A DNA stretch of 8,095 bases from Pseudomonadota bacterium (GCA_021808205.1 JAKBCD010000051.1:1-8095); one strand, 5' to 3'. Positions 1 to 5,830 are shown, counted from the first letter of the stretch. The notes: generated from the letters alone by a model not told the origin. Made by a program: numbers and translations.

Positions 1-619
1 GCGGAATGATGAGGTCGATCAGCCCCACCGCGCTCAGCATGGCGGCCACAAAGCGCCTGTCCGTGGTGGTGGGCACCTGCACGGCGTCTTCCGGCAGCCC
101 GGCTTTGCTCAGCCCGGCGGCCATGGCCTGCTGAATGGCCTGGGCGGAATGAAAACTCTCCGACCCGCCACGCAAGATGATGACATTGCCGGATTTGATG
201 GCGATGGCGGAGGCATCCGCCCCTACATTCGGGCGGCTTTCGTAAATCATCCCCAGCACGCCGATGGGCTGGGCCACGCGGGAAATGCGCAGGCCGTTCG
301 GGCGGGTCCATTCCGCCAGGGTGCGGGCCAGTGGGTCGGGCAGGCTTGCCACTTCTTCCAGCCCGCGCGCCATGGCCTCCACCCGCGCCTGGTTCAGCAG
401 CAGCCGGTCGCCAAAGGCGGGCGTGCCTTTAAAATGCGCCATGTCCCGCGCATTCGCGGCCAGAATCTCCGGCGCGGCCTGGCGCAGGGCGGCGGCGGCT
501 TCGCGTAGGGCGGCATCACGCGCGGCGGCTGGCAGCCGGGCCATGGCGGCGGCGGCGGCGCGGGCCCTTTGGCCCATCGCCTCCATGGTGGCGGTGAAAG
601 TGGCGGAATCTGCGGTCAT
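1..619 (-). CDS. proA: Glutamate-5-semialdehyde dehydrogenase (gamma-glutamyl phosphate reductase), N-terminal part
   Basis: ProA reduces gamma-glutamyl-5-phosphate to glutamate-5-semialdehyde with NADPH, the second step of proline synthesis, in the cytosol. The gene reads leftward and leaves the window after 206 codons; the family is about 420 aa, so roughly half is present and the catalytic cysteine is outside. Visible family marks are an Ala-rich helical N-terminus (residues 12-60), ILAANARDM (52-60), RPNGLRISRVAQPIGVLGMI (106-125), then YESRPNV (126-132), AIKSGNVIILRGGSES (140-155) and TTTDR (184-188) before DLIIP. The ATG at 619-617 is chosen because the protein then starts at the usual family position; an ATG at codon 12 is a weaker alternative. 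No good Shine-Dalgarno sequence lies upstream. It is divergent from the GNAT-Nudix gene across 60 bp. In many bacteria proB precedes proA, but here proA is the first gene of its strand. Confidence 0.95.
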   Translation of the reverse strand, partial: MTADSATFTATMEAMGQRARAAAAAMARLPAAARDAALREAAAALRQAAPEILAANARDMAHFKGTPAFGDRLLLNQARVEAMARGLEEVASLPDPLARTLAEWTRPNGLRISRVAQPIGVLGMIYESRPNVGADASAIAIKSGNVIILRGGSESFHSAQAIQQAMAAGLSKAGLPEDAVQVPTTTDRRFVAAMLSAVGLIDLIIP

Positions 620-679
620 GCGCCGTATGCTTGCCTAGTCCTGGCGGGAAGATCAACCGCGCGGTACAGTATAACCCGT
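620..679. promoter_or_regulatory. Short divergent promoter region, proA / GNAT-Nudix
   Basis: Sixty bases separate two divergent start codons, so both genes must be controlled from here or from inside each other. The AT-rich octamer AGTATAAC at 668-675 offers a -10-like hexamer in both directions: TATACT on the minus strand (673-668), about 48 bases upstream of the proA ATG, and TATAAC on the plus strand (670-675), only four bases before the ATG at 680. Neither has a good -35 at 16-18 bp; the minus-strand candidate is roughly TCGAAG. If the plus-strand element is used, the mRNA would begin at or next to the ATG and would be leaderless, which fits the absence of a Shine-Dalgarno sequence before 680. 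The assignment is by eye only. Confidence 0.3.
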
Positions 680-1687
680 ATGCCTGACCTCTTCGATTCG
701 CTGATGCCCGAGGTTGCGCCGCCGCCCGGCCCGGTGCTGCGCACGCCGCGCCTGACCCTGCGCCCCTTGCACGGGGGCGATGCCGCTTTGTTTCATCGGT
801 TAATTAACGACTGGGACATTTGCCGCCGCGTGCCGGACGCACCGTTTCCCTACCCGCAAGCACAGGCGCAGGGCTGGATTGCCGCCGCCGCGCGGGACCG
901 CGAAGCCGGCCGGGCCGAGCAGTTCGCGATTGAGGAGACGCTCACCGGTGCGCTGGCCGGCTGTGTGGGGCTGAAGCTCTCCAAGGACCGCAAATCCGCT
1001 GAGTTGGGATATTGGGTCGGCCGGGCACATTGGCGCCAGGGCTATGCGCTGGAAGCCGTGCGCAGACTGGTGGAATGGGCCTTCGCCAGCCTGCCCATCG
1101 CGCAGCTTCATGCGGTGGTGGCGGCGGACAACGATGGCTCGCTGGCGGTGCTGCGGCATTTGGGCTTTGAGCAGACCGGCAAGGGCCACCGCGTGTTTTC
1201 CTGCCGCCCTGGCGAAAAGCTGCCGGTGAAGCATTTTTCCCTGGCGCGGGAGGCCGATGCCCCAAAAACCGTCGGCCAGGCGCGCGAAGCCGCAACATTG
1301 CTGGTGGCGGCGGCGGCGCTGATCGACCCTCAAGGCCGGGTGCTGCTGGCCCGCCGGCCAGAGGGCAAGAAAATGGCGGGGTTGTGGGAATTTCCCGGTG
1401 GCAAGCTGGAGGCTGGCGAAACGCCGGAGGCCGCGCTGGCGCGGGAGCTGCGCGAGGAGCTGGGGCTGGAGACCGACCCGAAGGATTTCGCACCCTTCGT
1501 TTTTGCTTCCCATGCGTATGAGAGCTTCCATCTGCTGATGCCGGTGTTTCTCTGCCGCCGCTGGAAGGGCGAGCCTCGCGGCCGCGAGGGGCAGAAATTG
1601 GCCTGGGTGGCACCGATGGATTTGGCGGAATACCCGATGCCCGCCGCCGATCGCCCGCTGATTCCCATGCTACGAGATTTTCTATGA
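680..1687 (+). CDS. Fused GNAT acetyltransferase / MutT-type Nudix hydrolase
   Basis: A 335-aa protein with two enzymatic domains. Residues about 18-190 form a GNAT N-acetyltransferase of the RimJ/RimL type: RTPRLTLRPL opens it (21-30), and the acetyl-CoA-binding region is YWVGRAHWRQGYALEAVRRL (111-130), followed by AADNDGSLAVLRHLGFE (148-164). Residues about 204-335 form a MutT-like Nudix hydrolase: LLARRPEGKKMAGLWEFPGG (222-241) leads into a complete Nudix box (241-263, G-x5-E-x7-REL-x-EELGL) with the metal-binding REELGL. Family knowledge suggests hydrolysis of oxidised dNTPs such as 8-oxo-dGTP for the Nudix half; the acetyl acceptor is unknown. The frame is open upstream to 569, but that would add 37 unrelated residues, so the ATG at 680 is preferred. 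No Shine-Dalgarno sequence precedes it. The stop overlaps the next start as ATGA, indicating translational coupling. Confidence 0.93.
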   Translation: MPDLFDSLMPEVAPPPGPVLRTPRLTLRPLHGGDAALFHRLINDWDICRRVPDAPFPYPQAQAQGWIAAAARDREAGRAEQFAIEETLTGALAGCVGLKLSKDRKSAELGYWVGRAHWRQGYALEAVRRLVEWAFASLPIAQLHAVVAADNDGSLAVLRHLGFEQTGKGHRVFSCRPGEKLPVKHFSLAREADAPKTVGQAREAATLLVAAAALIDPQGRVLLARRPEGKKMAGLWEFPGGKLEAGETPEAALARELREELGLETDPKDFAPFVFASHAYESFHLLMPVFLCRRWKGEPRGREGQKLAWVAPMDLAEYPMPAADRPLIPMLRDFL

Positions 1688-2439
1688 GCAGTCCGACAGC
1701 CGCGATCCTGATTATCGGCAATGAGATCCTCTCCGGCCGCACGCAGGATGTGAATGTGCAGTTCATCGCCCAGCGCCTGGGCGAGCTGGGAATAAAACTA
1801 CAGGAAGTACGGGTGGTGCCGGATGTGCCCAACCGAATCATAAGCGCAGTTAATGAATTGCGCGCTTCCTATAACATGGTTTTTACAACCGGCGGCATTG
1901 GGCCGACCCATGACGACATCACCAGCGAATGCATCGCCGCGGCGTTTGGCGTGCCGTGGGAGCTGCATGAGGAAACCGACCGCGAGATGAAGGAGAAGAT
2001 GGGCGAGCGCTATAACGCCGCCCGGCAGCGGATGGCAACGATGCCGCGCGGGGCCGTGCCCATCCGCAACGAGGCGTCCATCGCGCCCGGCTTTTCCATC
2101 GGTAATGTGCATGTAATGGCTGGCGTGCCGCGCATCATGCAATCCATGATGTTGGCGCTGGAGCCCAGCCTGCCGCGCGGTGCACGGATTGAGATGCGGG
2201 CCGTGCACGGGATGGGGGTGATGGAAGGGGCGATCGCCGAGGGGCTTGAGGCCATTCAGGCGCGGTTTCCAGCGCTGGACCTTGGCAGCTACCCGTTCAA
2301 ACGCGACGGCGCCTGGGGTGTGGCGCTGGTGGCCAAGGGCACGGATGTGCCGGCCATCGAGGAAGCCACCAGGCAGGCGACGGAGCTGATCGCGGCGCAA
2401 GGGGTAGAGCCAGTGCAGGGCGAGCCGCTTGGAGCGTGA
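1684..2439 (+). CDS. Single-domain CinA-N/MoaB-like molybdopterin-binding protein
   Basis: A 251-aa soluble protein with the MoCF-binding (MoaB/MogA/CinA N-terminal) fold. Diagnostic motifs are AAILIIGNEILSGRTQDVN (6-24) and the GxGPTxDD-type signature TTGGIGPTHDDIT (68-80); PGFSIGNVHVMAGVPRIMQS is typical of the CinA side of the family. It ends at GEPLGA without the C-terminal nicotinamide-nucleotide amidase domain of full CinA (about 420 aa), so it should not be called cinA without reserve. Single-domain proteins of this group are common in alphaproteobacteria; their substrate is uncertain, with molybdopterin binding or a nucleotide pyrophosphatase role as the usual proposals. Its ATG lies inside the end of the GNAT-Nudix gene (ATGA, 4-bp overlap), so it is probably translated by reinitiation from the same mRNA. 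The pairing with a Nudix hydrolase hints at nucleotide-pool housekeeping, but that is inference. Confidence 0.9.
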   Translation: MSSPTAAILIIGNEILSGRTQDVNVQFIAQRLGELGIKLQEVRVVPDVPNRIISAVNELRASYNMVFTTGGIGPTHDDITSECIAAAFGVPWELHEETDREMKEKMGERYNAARQRMATMPRGAVPIRNEASIAPGFSIGNVHVMAGVPRIMQSMMLALEPSLPRGARIEMRAVHGMGVMEGAIAEGLEAIQARFPALDLGSYPFKRDGAWGVALVAKGTDVPAIEEATRQATELIAAQGVEPVQGEPLGA

Positions 2440-2635
2440 TGGCGCGCGGGCCGAGATAGAGGTGGTATGAGACCCAATGGCGGCCATAGGCCGGCGCGGG
2501 ATGATATCTGAAGAACGGACGTTTGGCGTCGCCCAGTGTCGGCAGTCTCGCGCCCGATATGGTCATTCGCGGGGTTGGGGACATTGCCCGAAAGCGGCCG
2601 CTCATCACAAAAACGGAAAGAAATGTGTCGCCGGT

Positions 2636-2668
2636 TTTGTCGCGGGTGGAGTGGAAATTTGCGACAAA
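2636..2668. repeat. Inverted repeat TTTGTCGC...GCGACAAA
   Basis: Perfect 8-bp arms at 2636-2643 and 2661-2668 are separated by 17 bases. The arms use the same core (TTTGTCGC) as the larger palindrome at 4710-4741 on the far side of the toxin/immunity genes. The spacing and lack of a T-run do not suit an intrinsic terminator. A protein-binding site or an end of a small mobile or repetitive element are the alternatives. Confidence 0.5.
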
Positions 2669-2740
2669 TACGCACGACAAATAAATGCAAAGAAAAACAA
2701 TAGATTGTGCTTCAGGGTGCGTTGCCGCGTAAGTTACAAA

Positions 2741-2750
2741 TTATGCGACA
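2741..2750. repeat. TTATGCGACA, inverted copy of the right-flank motif
   Basis: TTATGCGACA here is the exact reverse complement of TGTCGCATAA at 4712-4721. The two copies therefore bracket about 1.96 kb containing the complete toxin and immunity genes. Ten bases is short, and the match carries weight only because of the clustering of the same core on both flanks. Confidence 0.4.
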
Positions 2751-2848
2751 GCTCTGTGACCAAGTAAGGGGAAAATCGCCCGGGCCAAGGAGCTGGATCA
2801 TGTCTGCTTGTCCTGGTGTTAACGTCCTTGCGAGACCGGCCCAACTAT

Positions 2849-3271
2849 TTATTTTCGTGACGCATAAGAAAACACGAGTGATCCGGAAGAGTTCTGCGGA
2901 TCAAAATGGACGGAAAGCTGTCCCCAAGGGAAATCAGCAGGAAGCAACCGGTTCAATCGAAGTTCGATGGATGCCTTCAAGGCGTGGGTCCGGGTTTCTT
3001 CTTCCTTGGCGTTTAAGGTGTTCCAAGATGTGGCGGTAGTAGGTAGATTCAGGTTGATCTGGTCTAGCAATCCATTGGTGAAAAACAAGATTGCTGTCCA
3101 TTCTCGCTCCTCAAAACTCAATTTTGACAATTTATATGAGCGATGAGGTCCATTATGTGTATATGGTACAGCTTTGCTGCCCGCTTCACTTGCCAGAAAA
3201 GCGGTTTCTGTCAGATCTGGGGTAATCACCTCAGAAGCGGACACAGGGATGATACCTGATTCAAATGTCAT
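2849..3271 (-). CDS. Probable immunity protein of the adjacent toxin
   Basis: A 140-aa cytosolic protein with no signal peptide or membrane segment. I recall no named family with certainty. The pattern resembles small uncharacterised immunity-like proteins of polymorphic toxin loci: a beta-rich middle (WTAILFFTNGLLDQINLNL, 58-76), a Trp followed by a charged helix (SWNTLNAKEEETRTHALKAS, 82-101), then FPWGQLSVHFDPQNSSGSLV (114-133), of the recurrent type FPWG-x(4)-h-D-P-x-S. Context is the stronger argument. Its ATG overlaps the toxin stop as ATGA, it is the last gene of the unit, and it is small. Base composition is low for this window: 3121-3180 has 22 G/C in 60. The inferred role is to bind and neutralise the C-terminal domain of the upstream protein. 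A toxin chaperone or an unrelated orphan are the alternatives. Confidence 0.7.
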   Translation of the reverse strand: MTFESGIIPVSASEVITPDLTETAFLASEAGSKAVPYTHNGPHRSYKLSKLSFEEREWTAILFFTNGLLDQINLNLPTTATSWNTLNAKEEETRTHALKASIELRLNRLLPADFPWGQLSVHFDPQNSSGSLVFSYASRK

Positions 3272-4569
3272 GGCTTCAATGGTACCGAAAAAAGAGGATT
3301 CAACACAGTACTATAATTCGGGATAAAAAGTTGTTGGGCGCCCCCAGCGCTTATTTGAGAGTTGGCAAGAGCGGTGGAGGTGGCTGCGGGGGTATCTTCG
3401 GTGACTTCGTAGGCGGTCATTCCGGGACGAAAGCCCAAATCAGGATGCGGTGCGACCTGTAACGAGCTGAACAAATTTGATTGCGAATTGCCGGAAGCTT
3501 GCACGGCTTCTTCCGTCGTATAGAAATTGCTTTGTCCAGGTGTGCCGCCATACACGACTGTGCCCTTCTTCAGCGTGATGTTTTGCCAGTCATCAACCTG
3601 CGGATATTTCCCGCCTCCTGATTGCCACGCTTTGGCCTGTTCTGCAGGAGATAAAGTGGCAGGGGGGTCTGGAGCAGTAGCGGCAGGGGCGGCTGGTTTT
3701 GTTGCGGGCTCAGGCTTTTCCACCGCCTTCGGTCCGGTCGAATTCTCCACCTTCACCCGGTCTGCCAGTTTCTTCAAAAACAGCGTTACCCCCAGCACCA
3801 CCAGTGCGCTGGCGGCCTCTTGGGCCGCCTGGGCGATATCGGCCGGACTTTTTGCCCGGGCGGCGCCGATCACCGCTTCCACAAGGTCGCGCGTGGCAAC
3901 CAGCCCGGCCCAGCCATACATGGCCCAGGCCAGGCCGGTCAGTATGGCATCGACAACGGCATCGGCTACAGGGGCCGCCTGCACGGCTGCGACCAACACG
4001 AAAAACCCGGCCAGCAGTGCGAGATTCTCGGGCGTAAGAAATGCCTCGAACTGCGCCTTGGCGGCTCCAGAGAGATGCTTTGGCACGGCCTGGAACATGG
4101 CAATGATCTTATGCCGGATGCTCCACTGCGCCACAGCCTGCCCTGCCGGGGCCAGCACCGGTGTCACTTCCGCCGGGCTCATGGCCGCATTGCCCAGCTC
4201 CCACTCATCCGGGAGCCAGAATGCCGCGAGCCAGCCGTCTCTTACGTGTGCCTGGAGCCAGGCAACCATCTGCGGGTCACGCAGCTGGGAAGCGCCACCA
4301 TGCTGCGTATCATTATAGAAATCGCGGATCGCCCAGACCGTATCCCAATCCGCCGGATTCAGCCTGGACAGCTGGTACGCGCCTATCCCCTCCGCCATGC
4401 GCCCATGCGGATTGATCTGGAACCGCTCCAAGGCACGGGTGGTGGAACTTTGCGGTAGGACCAGCAGAGTGCCAGTGTGAAGCCGGAGGGCGCGCCATGG
4501 ATGCGGCGGGTGAAAATACAGGCGGTCCCGCTTCTGAGTCTGCTGGCCCTTTATGATGGCTTCGCTCAC
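3268..4569 (-). CDS. Probable polymorphic toxin / secreted effector with C-terminal toxin tip
   Basis: A 433-aa modular protein starting at GTG (4569-4567; an in-frame TAG lies nine bases upstream). Residues 1-160 are an N-terminal domain I do not recognise, Trp-rich, including FHPPHPWRALRLHTGTLLVL (19-38). Residues about 160-270 are helical, with two hydrophobic stretches (183-200 and 204-226), and resemble from memory the pre-toxin helical segments of polymorphic effectors. A Pro/Ala-rich linker (280-306, KPEPATKPAAPAATAPDPPA) follows. Residues about 310-433 form a compact tip with KKGTVVYGGTPGQSNFYT (334-351), VAPHPDLGFRPGMTAYEV (372-389) and a final SAGGAQQLFIPNY (407-419). There is no signal peptide, which fits export by a type VI or other contact-dependent system, but no secretion gene lies in the window. 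The tip's enzymatic activity is not established; an ART/TNT-like NAD-using fold is a guess. The immunity-like gene follows with an ATGA overlap. Confidence 0.75.
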   Translation of the reverse strand: MSEAIIKGQQTQKRDRLYFHPPHPWRALRLHTGTLLVLPQSSTTRALERFQINPHGRMAEGIGAYQLSRLNPADWDTVWAIRDFYNDTQHGGASQLRDPQMVAWLQAHVRDGWLAAFWLPDEWELGNAAMSPAEVTPVLAPAGQAVAQWSIRHKIIAMFQAVPKHLSGAAKAQFEAFLTPENLALLAGFFVLVAAVQAAPVADAVVDAILTGLAWAMYGWAGLVATRDLVEAVIGAARAKSPADIAQAAQEAASALVVLGVTLFLKKLADRVKVENSTGPKAVEKPEPATKPAAPAATAPDPPATLSPAEQAKAWQSGGGKYPQVDDWQNITLKKGTVVYGGTPGQSNFYTTEEAVQASGNSQSNLFSSLQVAPHPDLGFRPGMTAYEVTEDTPAATSTALANSQISAGGAQQLFIPNYSTVLNPLFSVPLKP

Positions 4570-4709
4570 AATACGCGCCTAGCATGGGGTGGAATGACTC
4601 TCAACCCGCGAGGACAGAATCGCCGCAACGCTCAATTCTTGGTTGCTGAAGTCTCTCTTCGCGTTGTTTAGCGTCGGTTCAACGCCACTCAGGTCTCTAC
4701 CGAAAACGA

Positions 4710-4741
4710 TTTGTCGCATAACTCAGGAGTTGTGCGACAAA
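4710..4741. repeat. 32-bp near-perfect palindrome upstream of the toxin gene
   Basis: Two 15-base arms (4710-4724 and 4727-4741) are separated by AG. They are complementary except for one T/G pair; the outer nine bases (TTTGTCGCA / TGCGACAAA) are perfect. It lies 141 bp upstream of the toxin start, in the 254-bp gap between the toxin gene and the end of the DUF1345 gene. No T-run follows on either strand, and the two-base loop is unfavourable for an RNA hairpin, so a dimeric repressor operator or a repeat-element end is more likely than a terminator. The rest of the gap (4570-4709, 4742-4823) shows no gene and no convincing promoter. Confidence 0.65.
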
Positions 4742-4823
4742 GCAGACGGTAGCCGACGGACCAGTTGCAATGGCGGCTTTATGACAATGCCGCTCCAAAC
4801 CCGCCCTTCTGTTTTTGTCCCCC

Positions 4824-5498
4824 CTACAGCAGCCCTGCCGCGATATTCACTGACAGCGCCAGAATGACGGTGTTGAACAAAAAACCGATCAGCCCTTGCA
4901 CCGTCGCCAGCCGCCGCAGTTTTTTTGAGGTGACGTTGCAATCCGACACCTGGAAGGTCATGCCGAGGACAAAGGAGAAATATACGAAATCCAGGTAATC
5001 CGGCCGTTCATCCTTTGGGAATTCGATGCCACCATCCACATTTTCCCTGCCCATATCGTATGAGTAATATTCATGCGCATAACGGTAAGCGAAGGTGAGG
5101 TGCGTGACGGCCCAGGAAAGGGTGAGGGTGACCACAACGAAAGCGAGATAGGCGCCGGTGAAATGCGCTTTCTGGTTGGCGGCGTGGGAGAACAGGAACA
5201 GCGAGACGAAGCTCATCGCAGCGCCCAGCAGCGTGAGGGTGAACACCGTCCATTCGCCTTCCTGGTGGGATTTCGCGTCCAGGCTGATGTCTCTGTTTTC
5301 GGTGAGGAAGAACATCGTCAGCGTGACGGCCAGATAGAGCAGGCTGCCGATATCCCAGGCCGCGACAGACCGGATCGCCGGGTTTTTCACCGCGAACATC
5401 AACACCCAGGCCAGTGCCCCCACGCCATAACAGATGGTGAAATACGGCCTGGCGCGCAGAATCCGGTATAGCCGGAGGACAGGGGCGGGGAGTGGCAA
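4824..5498 (-). CDS. DUF1345 family integral membrane protein
   Basis: A 224-aa inner-membrane protein of unknown function. About six hydrophobic segments are visible: residues 18-37, 46-66, 83-104, 113-137, 167-183 and 200-222. The family pattern is clear in AVTHLTFAYRYAHEYY (130-145), PDYLDFVYFSFVLGMTFQVS (166-185), placed after a hydrophilic loop, and ATVQGLIGFLFNTVILALSV (198-217). The start is TTG at 5498-5496. It is preferred because no ATG or GTG gives a full-length protein (the first internal Met is at residue 34) and AAGGTAGG lies 5 bases upstream at an acceptable Shine-Dalgarno position, overlapping the stop of the cupin gene. The five-base gap to that gene indicates a two-gene operon. 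No transported substrate or partner is known to me. Confidence 0.88.
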   Translation of the reverse strand: MPLPAPVLRLYRILRARPYFTICYGVGALAWVLMFAVKNPAIRSVAAWDIGSLLYLAVTLTMFFLTENRDISLDAKSHQEGEWTVFTLTLLGAAMSFVSLFLFSHAANQKAHFTGAYLAFVVVTLTLSWAVTHLTFAYRYAHEYYSYDMGRENVDGGIEFPKDERPDYLDFVYFSFVLGMTFQVSDCNVTSKKLRRLATVQGLIGFLFNTVILALSVNIAAGLL

Positions 5499-5503
5499 GA
5501 AAC

Positions 5504-5830
5504 CTACCTTTCCAGCGCCGCCAAAGCCGGGGAGAGCTTCTTTACCTCGATCTCGATGAAGGCCATGGGGGCTGTGCCGCCATTGCGGACATCATGCTGC
5601 GCCCCGGCATCGCGGACGTAGCTATCGCCAGCCTTGCGGGTTATGGTGGTGATTTTTTCGCCGTCATGCACTTCCTGCACCGCATCCGTCAGCATCACCA
5701 CGTAATAGGGCCAGCCATGGGTGTGCCAGCCGGTGACCGCACCCGGCTCGAAATCCCAGCGGGTGATCCGCACCTCTTCGTCATCCTGCTGCACGGTGGG
5801 GGTGGCGGGAAGGGTGCAGGCGAAGGCCAT
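5504..5830 (-). CDS. Small single-domain cupin protein
   Basis: A 108-aa beta-barrel cupin, the minimal size for the fold. Cupin motif 1 is GAVTGWHTHGWPYYVVMLTD (30-49), with His36 and His38 as presumed metal ligands. Motif 2 is AGDSYVRDAGAQHDVRNGG (67-85), with His79. The glutamate that normally follows the HxH pair at a spacing of three or four is replaced by Tyr42/Tyr43, so metal binding may be by three histidines or may be lost. The function of this group is not known to me; small cupins range from sugar isomerases and dioxygenases to non-enzymatic sensors. The ATG is supported by GAGGTG five bases upstream. It is the first gene of a unit with the DUF1345 membrane protein and is divergent from fusA. 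A LacI-type palindrome lies 42 bp upstream of its start. Confidence 0.88.
   Translation of the reverse strand: MAFACTLPATPTVQQDDEEVRITRWDFEPGAVTGWHTHGWPYYVVMLTDAVQEVHDGEKITTITRKAGDSYVRDAGAQHDVRNGGTAPMAFIEIEVKKLSPALAALER

Larger units (their letters stand above)
2440..2848. other. Gene-free convergent gap, two compositional halves
   Basis: This 409-bp gap lies between two convergent stop codons. I found no credible gene in it. Open stretches of up to about 100 codons exist on both strands but lack a Shine-Dalgarno sequence, recognisable motifs or codon bias. The left half (to about 2620) is GC-rich like the chromosome. The right half becomes AT-rich: 2641-2700 has 25 G/C in 60. Within 2626-2750 the hexamer TGTCGC or its complement occurs four times (2626, 2638, 2661, 2745), plus a near copy at 2674. 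CGACAAATA occurs twice as a direct repeat (2662-2670 and 2675-2683). No hairpin followed by a T-run was seen, so the terminators expected for two convergent units are not obvious. Confidence 0.6.

Noticed and set aside
569..679. Upstream in-frame start for the GNAT-Nudix gene
   Set aside because: It would overlap the proA coding start and add 37 residues unrelated to GNAT proteins; the ATG at 680 gives a normal N-terminus.
942..1841. A 299-codon minus-strand frame rich in Pro/Arg/Ala
   Set aside because: Shadow of the GNAT-Nudix gene; low-complexity composition typical of antisense in high-GC DNA.
2477..2500. GGCC-ATA-GGCC stem after the CinA-like gene as a terminator
   Set aside because: Only five-base arms and no following T-run.
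2477..2767. A 96-codon plus-strand frame in the convergent gap
   Set aside because: No Shine-Dalgarno sequence, no recognisable motif, crosses a compositional change and the repeat cluster; better explained as non-coding.
3527..4318. A 263-codon plus-strand frame rich in Ala/Ser/Thr/Cys
   Set aside because: Antisense to the GC-rich part of the toxin gene, with no motifs; the minus-strand protein has domains, a linker and a coupled downstream gene.
4710..4741. Intrinsic terminator for the DUF1345 unit
   Set aside because: No T-run follows on either strand and the loop would be two bases; the symmetry suits DNA binding or a repeat end better.
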